Part shown: positions 46,375 to 57,406 of the stretch, one piece after another
Position numbering within the stretch: position 1 is the stretch's first letter
Layout: every line of letters begins with the position of its first letter
NCBI GenBank assembly: GCA_025201375.1
Contig: JAIWZP010000054.1
Coordinates: 1-64,000 of the forward strand
Origin: Gongronella butleri
Lineage: Eukaryota; Mucoromycota; Mucoromycetes; Mucorales; Cunninghamellaceae
Reading direction: 5' to 3'
DNA length: 64,000 nt
Translations under genes and position numbers: made by a program
Notes under the pieces: model-generated
Database searches by the model: none
Told to the model about the DNA's origin: nothing
Seen by the model: only the letters and a program-made list of their open reading frames with translations

Positions 46375-47184
46375 AGAAAGTTGCGAAAAAAGGGAGCACA
46401 GTGACAAAAAGGCAGAAGCAAAGAAAAGAAAGGGCGATTTTTTTCGAGCCTGCCTTTCAATTTGCTTTTTTAATTTTTTTTTTTTTCCCTGACAGCGCTT
46501 CAGGACGCCCCGCCCAGAATCAGTGCCACCCCAATTTGGCCCCATTTTCCCGGCAAAACACCCCACGCCAGGCGATCCTTGATGACGATGCGGAGCAAGG
46601 GGGGCGAGAAAGAAGGCGAGAGAGCAAGACGGGCCATGGGTTAGCGTGGGCGTGGGGGAAGGGAGAGAGAGAGAGAGAGGGATGTGTAAAAAGGCGGATC
46701 ACATGGCACCGTGTCTATTCATCGGCATGAACGTCGGCCCCCCGCGTCACATTTTCTTTTTTTTCTATTTTGCTCGAGCACACGCGCTTGCCCAACAACG
46801 TTTTGATTCCGTCAAAAGGGCAACTGACACACGCCAATCACACGATGGCCCCTAATTTTTTTTTTTTTTTTTTTTTTTTTGGTGGGATGTGCCTCCTTAC
46901 GAGCAAGTTATTGTTTTCCACGGCCCCCTTTCCTTCCCCCCCTCCCCCAAACATGGTGTTATAAAATCAAGCATTCTCATTTTCTTCCACAACCTGTTGC
47001 CTTGCTTCTCTTTCACTCTCTCACTCTCTAATTGACACCCCCAATTCCTTTCTTTTTTTTTTCTTTTAATACGAGCTCGCCACGCGCCTCTCGACACGCT
47101 CACCCCCGCACCAACTGCCACGCTCATTTTTTTTTTTTTTTACACCTCTGTCCTATTTTTTTTTTCATTTCTTGCCATTGAACG
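46375..47184. promoter_or_regulatory. Divergent intergenic region upstream of the ankyrin and acidic-protein genes
   Basis: 810 bp with GA-rich runs (46590-46680), a 23-base T run at 46858-46880 and long T/C-rich leaders near 47050-47165. No gene recognised. Confidence 0.4.
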
Positions 47185-48167
47185 ATGCTTCAGCGCCTGG
47201 ATGCCCCCGTCAGCTCATTGCGGCCAATGACAAGTTCGTTTTCGCAGGAATGGCTTTTTGGTAAAAGCCTTTTGATGCCCATTGGCAGCGCGTCTCACTC
47301 TTCATTTTTATTTATTTGCCTTTAGGATGGTCGTTTTCCGGAAAAGATGAGTCCGTAGCCCGTCGACTTCCACGCGCCGCGGCCATGGTGTCTTTGAAGG
47401 ATTATCATGCTCAGCAATGCCAGGATAGCGAAAGTAGCAGCAGCAGCAGCAGCAGCAGCAGCGGTAGCAGCAGCGGCAGGGGCGGCTCATCGTTCACGTC
47501 GGTGACCACGTCCATGAGCAGGGGCACGTCCATGGCCACAAATAGCAAATTTTTCTTATTGAGCGATGATGAAGATGATGATGACGACGACGACGATGGC
47601 GAGGCCAATGGCGATGACGACGATGGCGATGACGCGCATCCTTTGCACGGCCAGACATGCGTGGACTCGCATATGATGCTTTATGCCGTAGATGAGGGCG
47701 ATGACGACACGCTCCACGATGCGGACGAATCGCTGCACGGCGACGATTGCACTGTATTTGACGACGAATTCGACGAATTCGGCGACCAAGACCACGACGA
47801 CGACGTGATTGATCTGTTTTCCAAGCGCACCGATCAATTGCATGCCGAACGCCGCCCGTCGTTGTTGTCCACCATGCTCCGCGTCGCGTCTTTATCATCG
47901 TCATCGTCTTTATCATCCATTTCGCCGCCACCGTCAACATCAAATAGCCGGTGGTCCCCTGCAGATGCACCGCCCTGCTTCCAAAGGGCCATGTCGCCCC
48001 CTGTACACCCATTGGCGCCCATCCAAGCCGAGTTGGACTTGTCTTCCAGCCTGCGCCAATGCGTCGACTGGGAACAACAGCAAAACAGGCGCTGGGGACC
48101 GCTAGATTCCTCCGTCCACCACCCCATTCCACTGGCTGGCTCCATGGATCCCACCATGGCGTGGTGA
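47185..48167 (+). CDS. Unknown acidic, Ser/Asp-rich low-complexity protein
   Basis: Exons 47185-47260 and 47326-48167; intron phase 1; 305 residues. No family recognised. A short N-terminal segment with WLFGWSFSGKDESVARRLP-type residues looks conserved; a Ser run coded by AGC repeats (47435-47475), a long Asp/Glu run (about residues 102-125, DDEDDDDDDDDGEANGDDDD) and a second acidic segment (DDEFDEFGDQDHDDDVIDLF) follow. A Ser-rich stretch, Pro-rich tail and terminal SMDPTMAW complete it. Acidic regions of this kind occur in nuclear or regulatory proteins; no catalytic residues are visible. Codon use is consistent with a real gene, and the intron removes a stop-containing segment. Confidence 0.6.
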
Positions 48168-49430
48168 ACAAACAAAAAAAAAGGGCCAGGGGCCCTTTTT
48201 TTTTTCCCTCTCCCACCCCCCTTCGTTTTGACCCTCCTTTCACCAATTCACCCAATGGAGGGGGACCAAAGGCCGGACCCCAATTCCTCCTTTTTCACGA
48301 CAACCACCTGATCCTTTTCATTTTAGGATCGCCCTTTTCGCTCCCTCATTTCCCCTCTCGCTCCTTTTTTTGATGTTCTCGTGTATTTCAAGCTTCTGAC
48401 AGGTGCCGGACAGGTCCCCTTTTGCTCGTTTTGGTTGTCAGTCGATGCTCTTTTTTTTAACGTTTGATCTGTCATTCATGTCCTTGCCTTTTTCATCTTG
48501 CAAGAGATGAAAAAGTAACGTTTTTCCCTTTTTTTTTTCCTTTCACGTTGTATATTATCTCATCTCCCGCTCCCCTGTCCCCTCCTTTATTTCTTTTAAT
48601 GTTGCGAGTTGTTTCTCTTGGTTTGCTTTTCGCTCTTTTGCAATAAATCATGCCGTGTTTAAAAAAATCTCTTGAAAAGGCGCTAATGGGTACAAGACGC
48701 GCCTTTTTTTTTGCCATGACGACGCGTGCATTGGGCGGCGCGTGCGGCTGACGAATTGGCCCTCTATTACGCCTCAAGGAACAATGCAAAGGCAGGCAGT
48801 CCCCCTGAAATTGGGCGCAAACGTGCATTTCCCCCCTGACCTCTCTCTCTCTTTCTTTCTCTCGTTTTTGCAACGCAGAGGATCGGCGTGCGACATTTAT
48901 CGACGCGCTGCACTTTGAGGGAGACCGTTGCACAAAGAAAAAGGAGGGAGCGGGGTCCAGGTGACGCATGAGAAACGTCGTGCCATCTTTTAGGGTCTCT
49001 TGTACTCATTCATGCAACCTTAATAATATGGTAGTGTCTTTTTTTTTGCAATTTAGGAGATCGGACGAGCACGGGTGCTTCGCGTGCTGGATGAATAGAA
49101 AAAAAATCGATACACGCGGTTGAAAGATGACCCTGGCGATCGACACGCGGCATGAATTTGCCAATTGCGGGATCGACCGAGTCTTTTTTTTTTTTTTTGG
49201 TGAAAATAGGGGTATTTTATGACGCTGTGAAAGAGTGTTTGCTGTCAATGGATCAATCGCGTGTCTCCTTTTTTTTTGCATGAATTGGGTGCGGCCTCTA
49301 TCTTCTTGTTGAATCTATGAAAAAAAGGGGATTTTATTTTGGAATGAGATGAAGGTTTCTTTGCGACAATGAGTAGAAAAAGGGATGAAAATAAAAAAAA
49401 GTGGGGAGGTGTGGGTGTCTATTTGGCCCC
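48168..49430. other. Intergenic region, 1.3 kb
   Basis: No gene recognised. AATAAA at 48642-48647; TC repeats at 48840-48863; T runs near 49184-49198. TTTATT at 49333-49338, a minus-strand AATAAA, fits the GMP synthase 3' end about 100 bp beyond its stop. Confidence 0.45.
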
Positions 49431-50593
49431 TTATTCCCATTCAATGGTAGCGGGGGGCTTTGAGCTGATATCATAGACGACGCGGTTGACGCCCTTGACC
49501 TCATTGATGATGCGAGAGCTGATGCGCTTGAGGCAGACGAACCAGTCGGCGGTGGCAAAGATGTCTGCGGTCATAAAGTCCTTTGTCTCGACAGCGCGCA
49601 GGGCAATGACCTGCTCGTAGGTGCGCTTGTCACCCATGACACCGACAGCCTTGACAGGGAGCAAGGCGGCATAGGCCTGGGAGATGTTGCGATAATAGCC
49701 GTTCTTTTTGATTTCCTCAATGTAGATGTTATCTGCGAGACGGGCAATTTCGACCTGCTCGCGGGTGACCTCGCCAAGGACGCGGATGGCAATGCCTGGG
49801 CCGGGGAAGGGATGGCGCCAGACCAATTCGTCGTCAAGACCCAAGATCGAACCCAGAGCACGGACTTCATCCTTGAACAGCTCGCGCAGAGGCTCAATGA
49901 GCTTGAGCTTCATGTCCTCGAGCAAGCCGCCGACATTGTGGTGAGTCTTGATGGTGGCGCTGGGGCCCTTGAACGAGATGGACTCAATGACATCGGGATA
50001 CAGCGTGCCCTGCAACAGATACTTGATCTTGCCTTCGGTGTTGCTCGCCTCCAATTCCTTCTCAATGAGCGTCGCCTCGTCCTCAAACACGTGGATGAAC
50101 GTGTTGCCAATGATCTTGCGCTTTTGCTCGGGATCCGTCACGCCCTTGAGGCGGCCAAGGAACAAATCAGACGCGTCCGCCACCTTGATGTTAATCCCCA
50201 TCTTGTCACCAAGCATCTTCTTCACATTGGCGCACTCGTTGAGACGCATCACGCCATTGTCCACCAACACCGCGTGGAAACGCGTGCCAATGGCCTCGTG
50301 CATGAGACGCGCAGCCACCGTCGAGTCAACGCCGCCGGAAACAGCGCCAATCACGTGGTCAATGGGGCCAACAATCGAACGAATGCGCTCAATCTCCTTG
50401 TCCACAAACGACTCCATGGTCCACGACGCAGAGCATTGACAGATGCCAACCACAAAGTTCTTGAGAAGCACCTGGCCATCCACGGTGTGCGTCACCTCGG
50501 GGTGGAATTGAATGCCTAGTTTGCCCCCAATTGAAAAAAAAATACAGTCAGATCACGTCCATTTTTTTTTGTTTTGAAAACTCGCATTTTTTT

Positions 50594-50624
<31 letters not shown>

Positions 50625-51169
50625 CCATAGAAAGGCTTTTGCTCGTGCGCAACGGCGGCAAAGGGTGCCGTGCGGGTGTTGGCAATGACAGAAAAGCCTT
50701 CGGCGGCGGCAGAGACCTGGTCACCGTGGCTCATCCAGACCTGGATGTCGCCCTGGAGGCCCTCAAAGAGCTTGTCCATGGAGGGATGGTCAGGGTGCTT
50801 GCGGACATTGAGCGAGGCGTGGCCATACTCGCGGTGCTCGCAAGCATCGACCTTGCCGCCAAAGAACGTGGTCATCTCTTGCAGACCATAGCAGATGCCA
50901 AGGATGGGCACGCCCGCATCAAACACGGCGGGATCAACACGCGGCGCGTCCTTGTCGTACACAGAGTAGGGCGAGCCAGACAAGATGATGCCCTTGGGCT
51001 TGAAGTGCAAATCAGCCATCTTTTGCGTACAAGGCTGCAATTCGCAGTACACGCCCAATTCACGGATACGACGGGTGATAAGGTGCGAGTATTGCGACCC
51101 GAAATCCAAGATCAGCACAGTGTCAAACAGCTCGTTCACTTGGGTCACTTGTTCTTGATCCTTGGCCAT
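49431..51169 (-). CDS. GMP synthase (glutamine-hydrolysing)
   Basis: Exons 51169-50626 and 50515-49431; intron phase 1; 542 residues. The class I glutamine amidotransferase domain (1-200) has the nucleophile Cys93 in GICYGLQ and the His-Glu pair in QFHPEV, which spans the junction. The ATP-pyrophosphatase domain carries the P-loop SGGVDST, then [11 protein letters not shown], and the C-terminal dimerisation domain holds [13 protein letters not shown] and ends KPPATIEWE, the invariant GMP-synthase end. It converts XMP to GMP in purine synthesis. The single intron contains a 27-base T run. It is head-to-head with XPA/RAD14, 381 bp apart. Confidence 0.96.
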
Positions 51170-51550
51170 TTTATTTGGAGAAAGTGGAGTCAAAAGAAAG
51201 AAAAAACGGGAAAAAATGTGGAAGTTGGGAGAGAACCCCTCCAAAAAGTCCAAAGCCCTTGCAAAATTTTTCTTGCTTTTTATACCCGCAGCCCCCATCG
51301 CGGTTTGACACGGCCAACCCTTTTTTGGAAACAAGCCACCAAACTCCGCCTTTTTTTGATTTCAGGCATGGTTTTTTGGCCCTGGTCCTGGTCAGTGGGG
51401 TCACAATGAGCAATTGTGTCTTTTTTTTCCATGGAGAATTGGGCTGGCACAGCAAAAGGGTCCCAAGATGTGAATGAGGCGCAGAAAGAAATGGCCACTC
51501 TCACCAATTCTTTTTTTTTCGCTTTTTTTTTTACTTTCTTTTTCTTTCTC
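51170..51550. promoter_or_regulatory. Divergent intergenic region GMP synthase / XPA
   Basis: 381 bp between opposing starts, with a T-rich leader (51508-51545) before the XPA ATG. No factor site assigned. Confidence 0.4.
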
Positions 51551-52771
51551 ATGGCCACCAACAACACGTCCACCACGGCCTCGTCGTCGTCCAATGCCGA
51601 TTCTGCGACACCACGAGTCACACGGTCGTCGTCCTTGACCGAGGAACAGCGTAGCCGCATGGAAGCGAACAAACAGGCGGCTTTGAAGCGTTTGGAGGCG
51701 ACAAAAAAGCGCAAACAGCAAGAAGAAACAGCGCAAGGCAAAAATGACAAGAAAAAGGCGCGCTGGACAACCTTTTACGAGTACGACCTGAGCACCTTTG
51801 AGAACACAAAGGGCGGCTTCATCATTGACGAGGCGGCCGCCGAGAAAATCAATCAATTCAAAGACAAAACCACGAAAATCGACCCCGATTACTGTAAAAT
51901 GGAGGGCAAAGCGACCGGCTTGTTGCCGCAGCGGTGTATTCACGTTCATTCTTTTTGCCTTAGTGCTGTCATTGGAGCCAGAGGAAGTGCCAAAATGCCG
52001 CGATTGTGGCTCGACAGATGTCGATCCCATCTTTGTACAAGTCTTTCACATACCTGTGTGCTACACGTGCAAAGACAATTGCCCAGAACGCTATAGTCTC
52101 ATCACAAAGACCGAGGCCAAGGAGGTAAAAAAAAAAAAAAAAATAGGTGCAATGACATTGGAAATAAAGGCATTGACTCGCTTTTTTTTTCAAAACGACG
52201 TGTAGGATTACCTGTTGACCGATCGTAAGAAAGACAAATTGAGTGGGCGACGCAGCTGCGGCCGCGTGTCGTGACACACAAAGGCGCCTCGCGATTGGCT
52301 GACAATGCTCTCTTTTTCTCTACTTTTTCCGTGTAGCTGAGCTCAAAGACCCTGAATTGCTGCCACATTGGTCCAAACCTAATCCACGCAAGTCGACGTG
52401 GAACAACATGATGCTGTACGTGCGCGAGATGGTCGAGGCATACGCTTTCAAAAAGTGGGACGGCCCCGAGGGTCTCGATGCCGAGTATGAGCGCCGCGAG
52501 TCGCAGAAAAAAGACAAAAAGGACAAAAAATTCAAGGACAAGCTTGCAGGTAAGCGACAATGCCATGATTCGACGGATTAAAAAGGGTGAATTAACTCAT
52601 TCGTGTCACCTTTTAGATATGCGCCGACGTACAATGACAAGTCAATGGGAACGCAAACGGCAGCAGGGCCCGCACAAGCATGACTTTGGCGACACATTTG
52701 AGGACGACGAGGGCACCACGTACCAAGAGTGCCGCACATGCGGTCTTCAAGTGGAATCAGAGGAATTTTGA
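51551..52771 (+). CDS. RAD14: DNA damage recognition protein XPA/RAD14
   Basis: Exons 51551-51893, 51964-52124, 52206-52224, 52337-52549, 52617-52771; 296 residues. A Lys/Gln-rich N-terminus leads to the zinc finger C126-x2-C129-x17-C147-x2-C150, the exact XPA spacing (CRDCG ... CYTC). LITKTEAKEDYLLTD, then LPHWSKPNPRKSTWNNMMLY and REMVEAYAFKKWDG form the DNA-binding core; the C-terminus HKHDFGDTFEDDEG with CRTCGLQVE is the usual second short motif. It binds damaged DNA and positions the excision nucleases in nucleotide excision repair. The third exon is only 19 bp. AATAAA sits 15 bp after the stop. Confidence 0.94.
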
Positions 52772-52785
52772 GCACATTTTACGAA

Positions 52786-52791
52786 AATAAA
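52786..52791 (+). terminator. Polyadenylation signal AATAAA for XPA/RAD14
   Basis: AATAAA 15 bp after the stop codon. Confidence 0.5.
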
Positions 52792-52984
52792 GCAAACCAT
52801 GTATACCCGCTCCTTCAATTGCCTCCTTTTTTTTCACGAGTGGCCAAGACAATGGGCAAAAGACACACGTCATCCGGCGGAATCGGCCCATGTTGGAGTA
52901 GAGAGCGCCATTTTTTTTCTCTTTGGGGGTGACAATGGCCAGGCCAGCCACAAGGGACGACAAATGCTCTCCCTTTTGCTTGTT

Positions 52985-53017
52985 TGTGTGTGTGTGTGTG
53001 TGTGTGCGTGTGCGTGT
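52985..53017. repeat. TG-rich dinucleotide repeat
   Basis: A (TG)n run with two GCGTG interruptions in the intergenic space after RAD14. Ordinary microsatellite. Confidence 0.7.
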
Positions 53018-53254
53018 GAGGTGCACTTCTTCTCCTTTCTGATGTGCCAAAAAGGAAAATTCATGCATACGGAGTTTGAGTGAAAAAAGCAAAGACGCGG
53101 GCAATTGCGTTTGAAAAAGGAGACCTTGCGTTGCTATTGGAGGGCCCTTTTTTTGTTGTTGTCACCATTCAATTGTCGTTTTTTTCTCTTTCTCTCTTGT
53201 TTGATTCTTATTCCCTGTTTTTCGATACCCCGGCCCTTGCATTTATATGTCACG

Positions 53255-53433
53255 ATGAAGAAACGCTTTGTTGCCATCAATGTGCTCCGGTGGACCACCT
53301 TTTTCGGAAGCCTCGGTGCCTTTGGGTGCCATATGCTACAGTGCATCTTGCTCCTAAAATACCAGCAGTTGGCAGAGATTGACAATTGGCTACAGGCAGG
53401 ACATTGGCAGGTAAAATAAAGGGTTGCGCGCTT

Positions 53434-53475
<42 letters not shown>

Positions 53476-54376
53476 GACTTTTAAGCCTGATACGTCCATT
53501 TTCTAGTATTTGACGTGGTTCATTGTGCTCGGGCTGTCGATGCTGTGCAGTCTTGCGATTCTCGTGCTTGCGTTTTATTTTGATCTGTCAACAATGGTCA
53601 AGACGGACAAGATTTTGGCAGCGTTTAATGTGATTCCTCTGTTGACATCGATCGTCACAACGATTTTGTTTGATAACAATGAGCCGTGGTCGGGCGGCAA
53701 AGTGGCAACGAAGCGGCCACTGGTCGTGGATCTGTTTGAGTATTGCGCGCAGCTGGATTCGGCCGTTGACGCGTTTCATCCACTGCTTTTTCAACGATGT
53801 CTGCTTTCTGATTTGACGTGGCTGCTGGCTTGCGTGCTGTGTGTCTTGTGGATTTCCCTCTTAATCATGGCCAGCACGCTGCCTCGCGCGCTCACGGCGG
53901 CGACAGTGCTGCCGTCGCACGAGCCCGCGTGGGGCAGGTACGTGCCCGACCCGTTTTTGCCCAACCATTGCGACTCATCGCTGGCGTCAACCTTTGCACC
54001 GCCCAACGCACATCACCATTATGGCGGGGCCACGCACGTGCGCCCGCTGTCGCACCACGCTTCTGTGAAAAAGACAAATTCGGCGATGCTCCTCAATGCC
54101 GCCGATCTCCAGCGCCATGCCTCCTATCATAGATACTCGGCACCAGTCAAATCGCCATCCATGTATGCGGCACCTCGTTCCCCTCCTGCCGCACACGCGT
54201 CGCCAGCACCGCAAACACCGGCACCCATCCCTCCTCCTCCCTCGCCGGCCCCTGCCCAATACCATTTCCAACAAATCGGCCCCTGTCCACCTCATTCTCC
54301 TTTCCAACCCAACATGGCCTTTCCCGAAAAACTCGAGCTCAATGATCAGTATTACGCGTCGCACCAACAGCATTAA
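53255..54376 (+). CDS. Multi-pass membrane protein of unknown function with Pro/His-rich tail
   Basis: Exons 53255-53410 and 53507-54376; intron phase 0 and filled with a 36-base A run; 341 residues. Hydrophobic spans near residues 12-34, 52-75, 85-107 and 150-172 give a four-span layout with a loop containing DNNEPWSGGK between the third and fourth. From about residue 185 the protein is a soluble, Pro/His/Ala-rich tail (HHHYGGATHV, PPPPSPAPAQYH). The arrangement recalls MARVEL-like or fungal SUR7-like tetraspan proteins, but no diagnostic motif is visible, so I leave the family open. Confidence 0.72.
53436..53471. repeat. Poly(A) tract, 36 bases, inside an intron
   Basis: Longest homopolymer in the window, filling most of the only intron of the four-span membrane protein gene. 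Confidence 0.8.
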
Positions 54377-55369
54377 AAAAAAAAGAAGAATCAGGCTCGC
54401 AAAGCTGCATGTACCCCCTTTTTTTGATTTTTGACGCCCACCTCTAATCGATCGGCCAGCTTTCGCCTCCCCACACCATGCATGTACCAAAACCTTACTT
54501 TTTAGCACCAATAAAAAAAAGCAAAGCATCTCTCCTCTTCCCGAGCGAAAATGTTTGCCCAGGCAAAAAAAAAAAAAAAAAAGGCGTGCCTCCTTTCTGA
54601 CATAATAATGAAGCGTGGCAAACTTAGCCATTGACCACAAGTGCCGTCCTCGCTACAACCTTCATTACCGAAAACCTGTCTTAATGCGAAAAAGGCTTCT
54701 GTTTATTATGTAGTCCACCTAATAAAAACCACCCGTCTTTTGATTTTCAAGCCTTTCCCACTATCATTCATAGCTGATCTGCTTGACAATTAATGCCTGG
54801 CATCACACACATACCATGTCGCCCTGCTATATGATACTGTAGGATTGCGCTGTGCCCAATGACATTAGGTGTTTTCTGCCGCTGCAGAAGCCTAATTTTC
54901 AAGTTTCTTGTACCTTTTACAGTATCATACGATGATTTGTTCTTGGTCACTTGGTGCGATTGGCAAGGACGATGATACTTTCTGATGATTCCACCACTTT
55001 GCCTGCCATATGATATTCACAAATATTTGAGCTTGTGAAAGCGTGAAAAAAAGCAATCAGCATCTCAGCAAATACCCGCGAAGCCGAGAAAAATGCATAA
55101 AAGCACGAATTTCGTCCGTTTTCGATGTTTACGTACACACGAATATGATAAAGCGATTGATCTATCATATCCATGTTTATGATAGAGCATTTACAGTATA
55201 TGTTGCAGTAATGGACAGAAACTGACGCGTGCTATCATTTTAAAGTATGATACTGGTGCTGTAAATCTGTAATAATACTTACAGTACCAGTCTACCAGAT
55301 GCATTGCGCTGCACTGCATAAAAACGTACACATTTACGGTAGAACGGTACCACCATTAAAAATCAAAGC
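54377..55369. other. AT-rich intergenic region with palindromic TACTGTA/GTATCATAC words
   Basis: No gene. Repeated short words: tatgatactgtagg (about 54832), ttacagtatcatacgatg (54919), catttacagtatatg (55188), agtatgatactgg (55244), acttacagtacc (55277). The same words recur at 59600, 61030-61100 and 62090-62180. Confidence 0.55.
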
Positions 55370-55626
55370 GTGAGTTTTCAGGATTTGGGAGGCTTTCTGT
55401 GCCTCCAGAAATTTTTTTACAGTCCACTTTCCCGCCAATGAAAACTGCGTCACAGCGTAAACTATGTATGATATAGCTCAGTGCTCAATACAGACCCGCC
55501 CGATTTTTTTGGACATGAAAATGTAAAAATGCGTGTTTTCAGACTTTGCAGGCCTGGTGTGCCTCCAGAAATTTTTTTACAGCCTACTTGCCCGCCAATA
55601 ATGAAACTTGCATCATCGTCGCGTAA
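55370..55626 (+). repeat. Tandem host repeat units (about 165 bp), second unit interrupted
   Basis: Unit 1 (about 55370-55535) and the first half of unit 2 (55536-55626) share ttcag, tgtgcctccagaaat, tttacag, cccgccaat and atgaaa. Unit 2 resumes at 59353 after the mobile element, and unit 3 covers about 59416-59590. The same unit opens the dispersed repeat at 22470. Unit 1 holds the uninterrupted target gcgtaaactat. Confidence 0.75.
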
Positions 55627-55848
55627 GGTGGTGGGTCAAGTCTTTTAGTTCATCTTTTGATTAAATGTCCAAATGATGACCAAGAAAATATCAAAAATTA
55701 GACATTCCCGGTGGTGCATCGAAGCAAAGACACGGGTCTATCCTTAGCGTACACCCTGGGCAAAGTATATTATAATACAAAAATGGGTAATTAAATTACA
55801 TCAGTTTTATTATAATTGCCATGTATATCTGGTAATAATCGACCTCCT
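55626..55848 (+). repeat. Terminal direct repeat, left copy
   Basis: 223 bp starting aggtggtgggtcaagtc and ending taatcgacctcct. One mismatch to the right copy (A at 55763 against T at 59268). Confidence 0.92.
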
Positions 55849-55861
55849 CCTTGTTTTAAAA

Positions 55862-57294
55862 TTAACCCTCGCTTATGGTAAGCATATATTCTTGTACCAT
55901 ATTCCCATCATCATTAAATTTATCCATTGATAGCCACTTGTTATGTCTGTTGTCATATCCAATCCATTTTACTCTATATTGAATTCCATTTGGGGTATGA
56001 CGATGCTCAATAATCCTCTCGACTTCGTAACTATTATGATCTGGATCTTGCATTATCTCTTCGGTAGTGTTAACAACACCACTCTCTTGGGCAAAAACCT
56101 CTTCAATAGTAAGATTAAAAAGCTGTTGTTGTATCATCTCTATTTTCTCTTTATGTGCACGCCTATCGGAAATACTCAAAATATCGACGACATCATAAAC
56201 AGAACTAGTAGAAGCAGTACCACCATAATAATCAAAGTCTTTATGCATCCAAAATGTATGATGATCTGTATGTTGAAGCGGTCCCATGGCTACAAACTTT
56301 TTCATGTTGCTTAAAACACATGCCAACTTGAATTGTACCGTAAATACAGCATCTTCAGACACGCGGATCACAGATTTACCGTTAAATCGATGAAAAAGAT
56401 GGCCAAGCTCTCCAAAACGAGATTCTATAGACGATCTAAACCCACCAAGCAGCTGGTTATATGCTGTCTCTTCTGCACTAAGATTTACGCCTCTTGATCT
56501 CCTAACAGGAGTCACAAAACTCTCAAGCTGAAGATGGGAGTTCATACATAATATACGATCAATAAATAGAGTATAGCCTCCATCCACGCAAACAGCATCA
56601 AATCGACTTATTTTATCAGATAAATCCATTGACACCAGCATCGATCCATCGTTATTTGTACCACATGGTGCTGCTTTTGAAACAAACAAGATCATGCTAT
56701 TGGTATCCATGCCTACCTGGGTGCGAAAGCCAGACTTTTTCAATTTGTATGAATAATAATAATCAGCTCTTGACGTTGCATTTATGTATGTTGCTCGTGA
56801 GTCATGACCATCAATCATCATGGTAACGTGCCTAAACTCGTTAGGATTCATCTCTCTTGCACACATCACCCTTATTTTTACATTTGAAAACATCTTAGCT
56901 AGGCATTCATCTAATTTCTTATCTAAAAAGTCTAATTGCTTTGCATAAAACACCCGGTAAATGGCGTTGAAGCTGCTTTTTGGGATGAATTGCCCCATTT
57001 GACTCATGGATGCACCGGTCAATAGATGATACAAAATCAACAGGCCTTTCTCCACTCCACGATATGGTCCAGGATAGTCTTTATTGCTAAATAAAACAGA
57101 CAAAAAGAAAAATACGGGTATATAACCTAAGTGCTCAAACACATAGTTTTTTACAATCTCTATACCAACGATGCTCTTACGGTAATTTCTGATCGATGAT
57201 GCTTCTCTCTTTCAACAACAGGCCAGTCATCATGAAAAAATGTCCAATAATTTCTAACTAAATACTGAAATAATTGTCTTAGATCTTCGTTCAT
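55862..57294 (-). CDS. DDE transposase-like protein with C-terminal chromodomain; apparent frameshift near the N-terminus
   Basis: The main frame runs 57142-55862 (426 residues) and continues open upstream to about 57212, but lacks an ATG there; the ATG at 57294 starts a 38-codon frame (MNEDLRQLFQYLVRNYW) that would join it only with a one-base shift near 57201-57213, a GA-rich run. GT-AG introns do not restore the frame. DDE_4-like landmarks: MMIDGHDSRATYIN (first Asp), DAVCVDGGYTLF (second Asp) and SSIESRFGELGHLFHRF (Glu with HARBI1-like context). The last ~55 residues are a chromodomain: YEVERIIEHRHTPNG, YRVKWIGYDNRHNKWLSMDK, a methyl-lysine reader. A chromodomain could steer insertion to heterochromatin, as in some retrotransposons. 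The gene is divergent from the 556-aa ORF, 112 bp away. Confidence 0.75.
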
Positions 57295-57406
57295 TTTTGC
57301 CTTTGCTCCTATAAGTATGTATTCAAATAAAAAAGGTCATGTGACACACGTCACTATGTGAAGAGCTATTTATTATGAAACTCCGCACTCCGGCAGAAAG
57401 CCCATA
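57295..57406. promoter_or_regulatory. Central divergent promoter of the mobile element
   Basis: 112 bp between the two element genes; AT-rich with tatttattatgaaa near the 556-aa ORF start. A short upstream ATG (57374) opens an 11-codon frame ending in TAA just before the main start. Confidence 0.4.

Noticed and set aside
47494..48255. A 253-codon minus-strand frame opposite the acidic-protein gene
   Set aside because: It mirrors AGC and GAC repeats of the plus gene and gives Arg/His-rich low-complexity protein with no start context.
49812..50519. Plus-strand open frames opposite GMP synthase
   Set aside because: Antisense shadow of a highly conserved enzyme.
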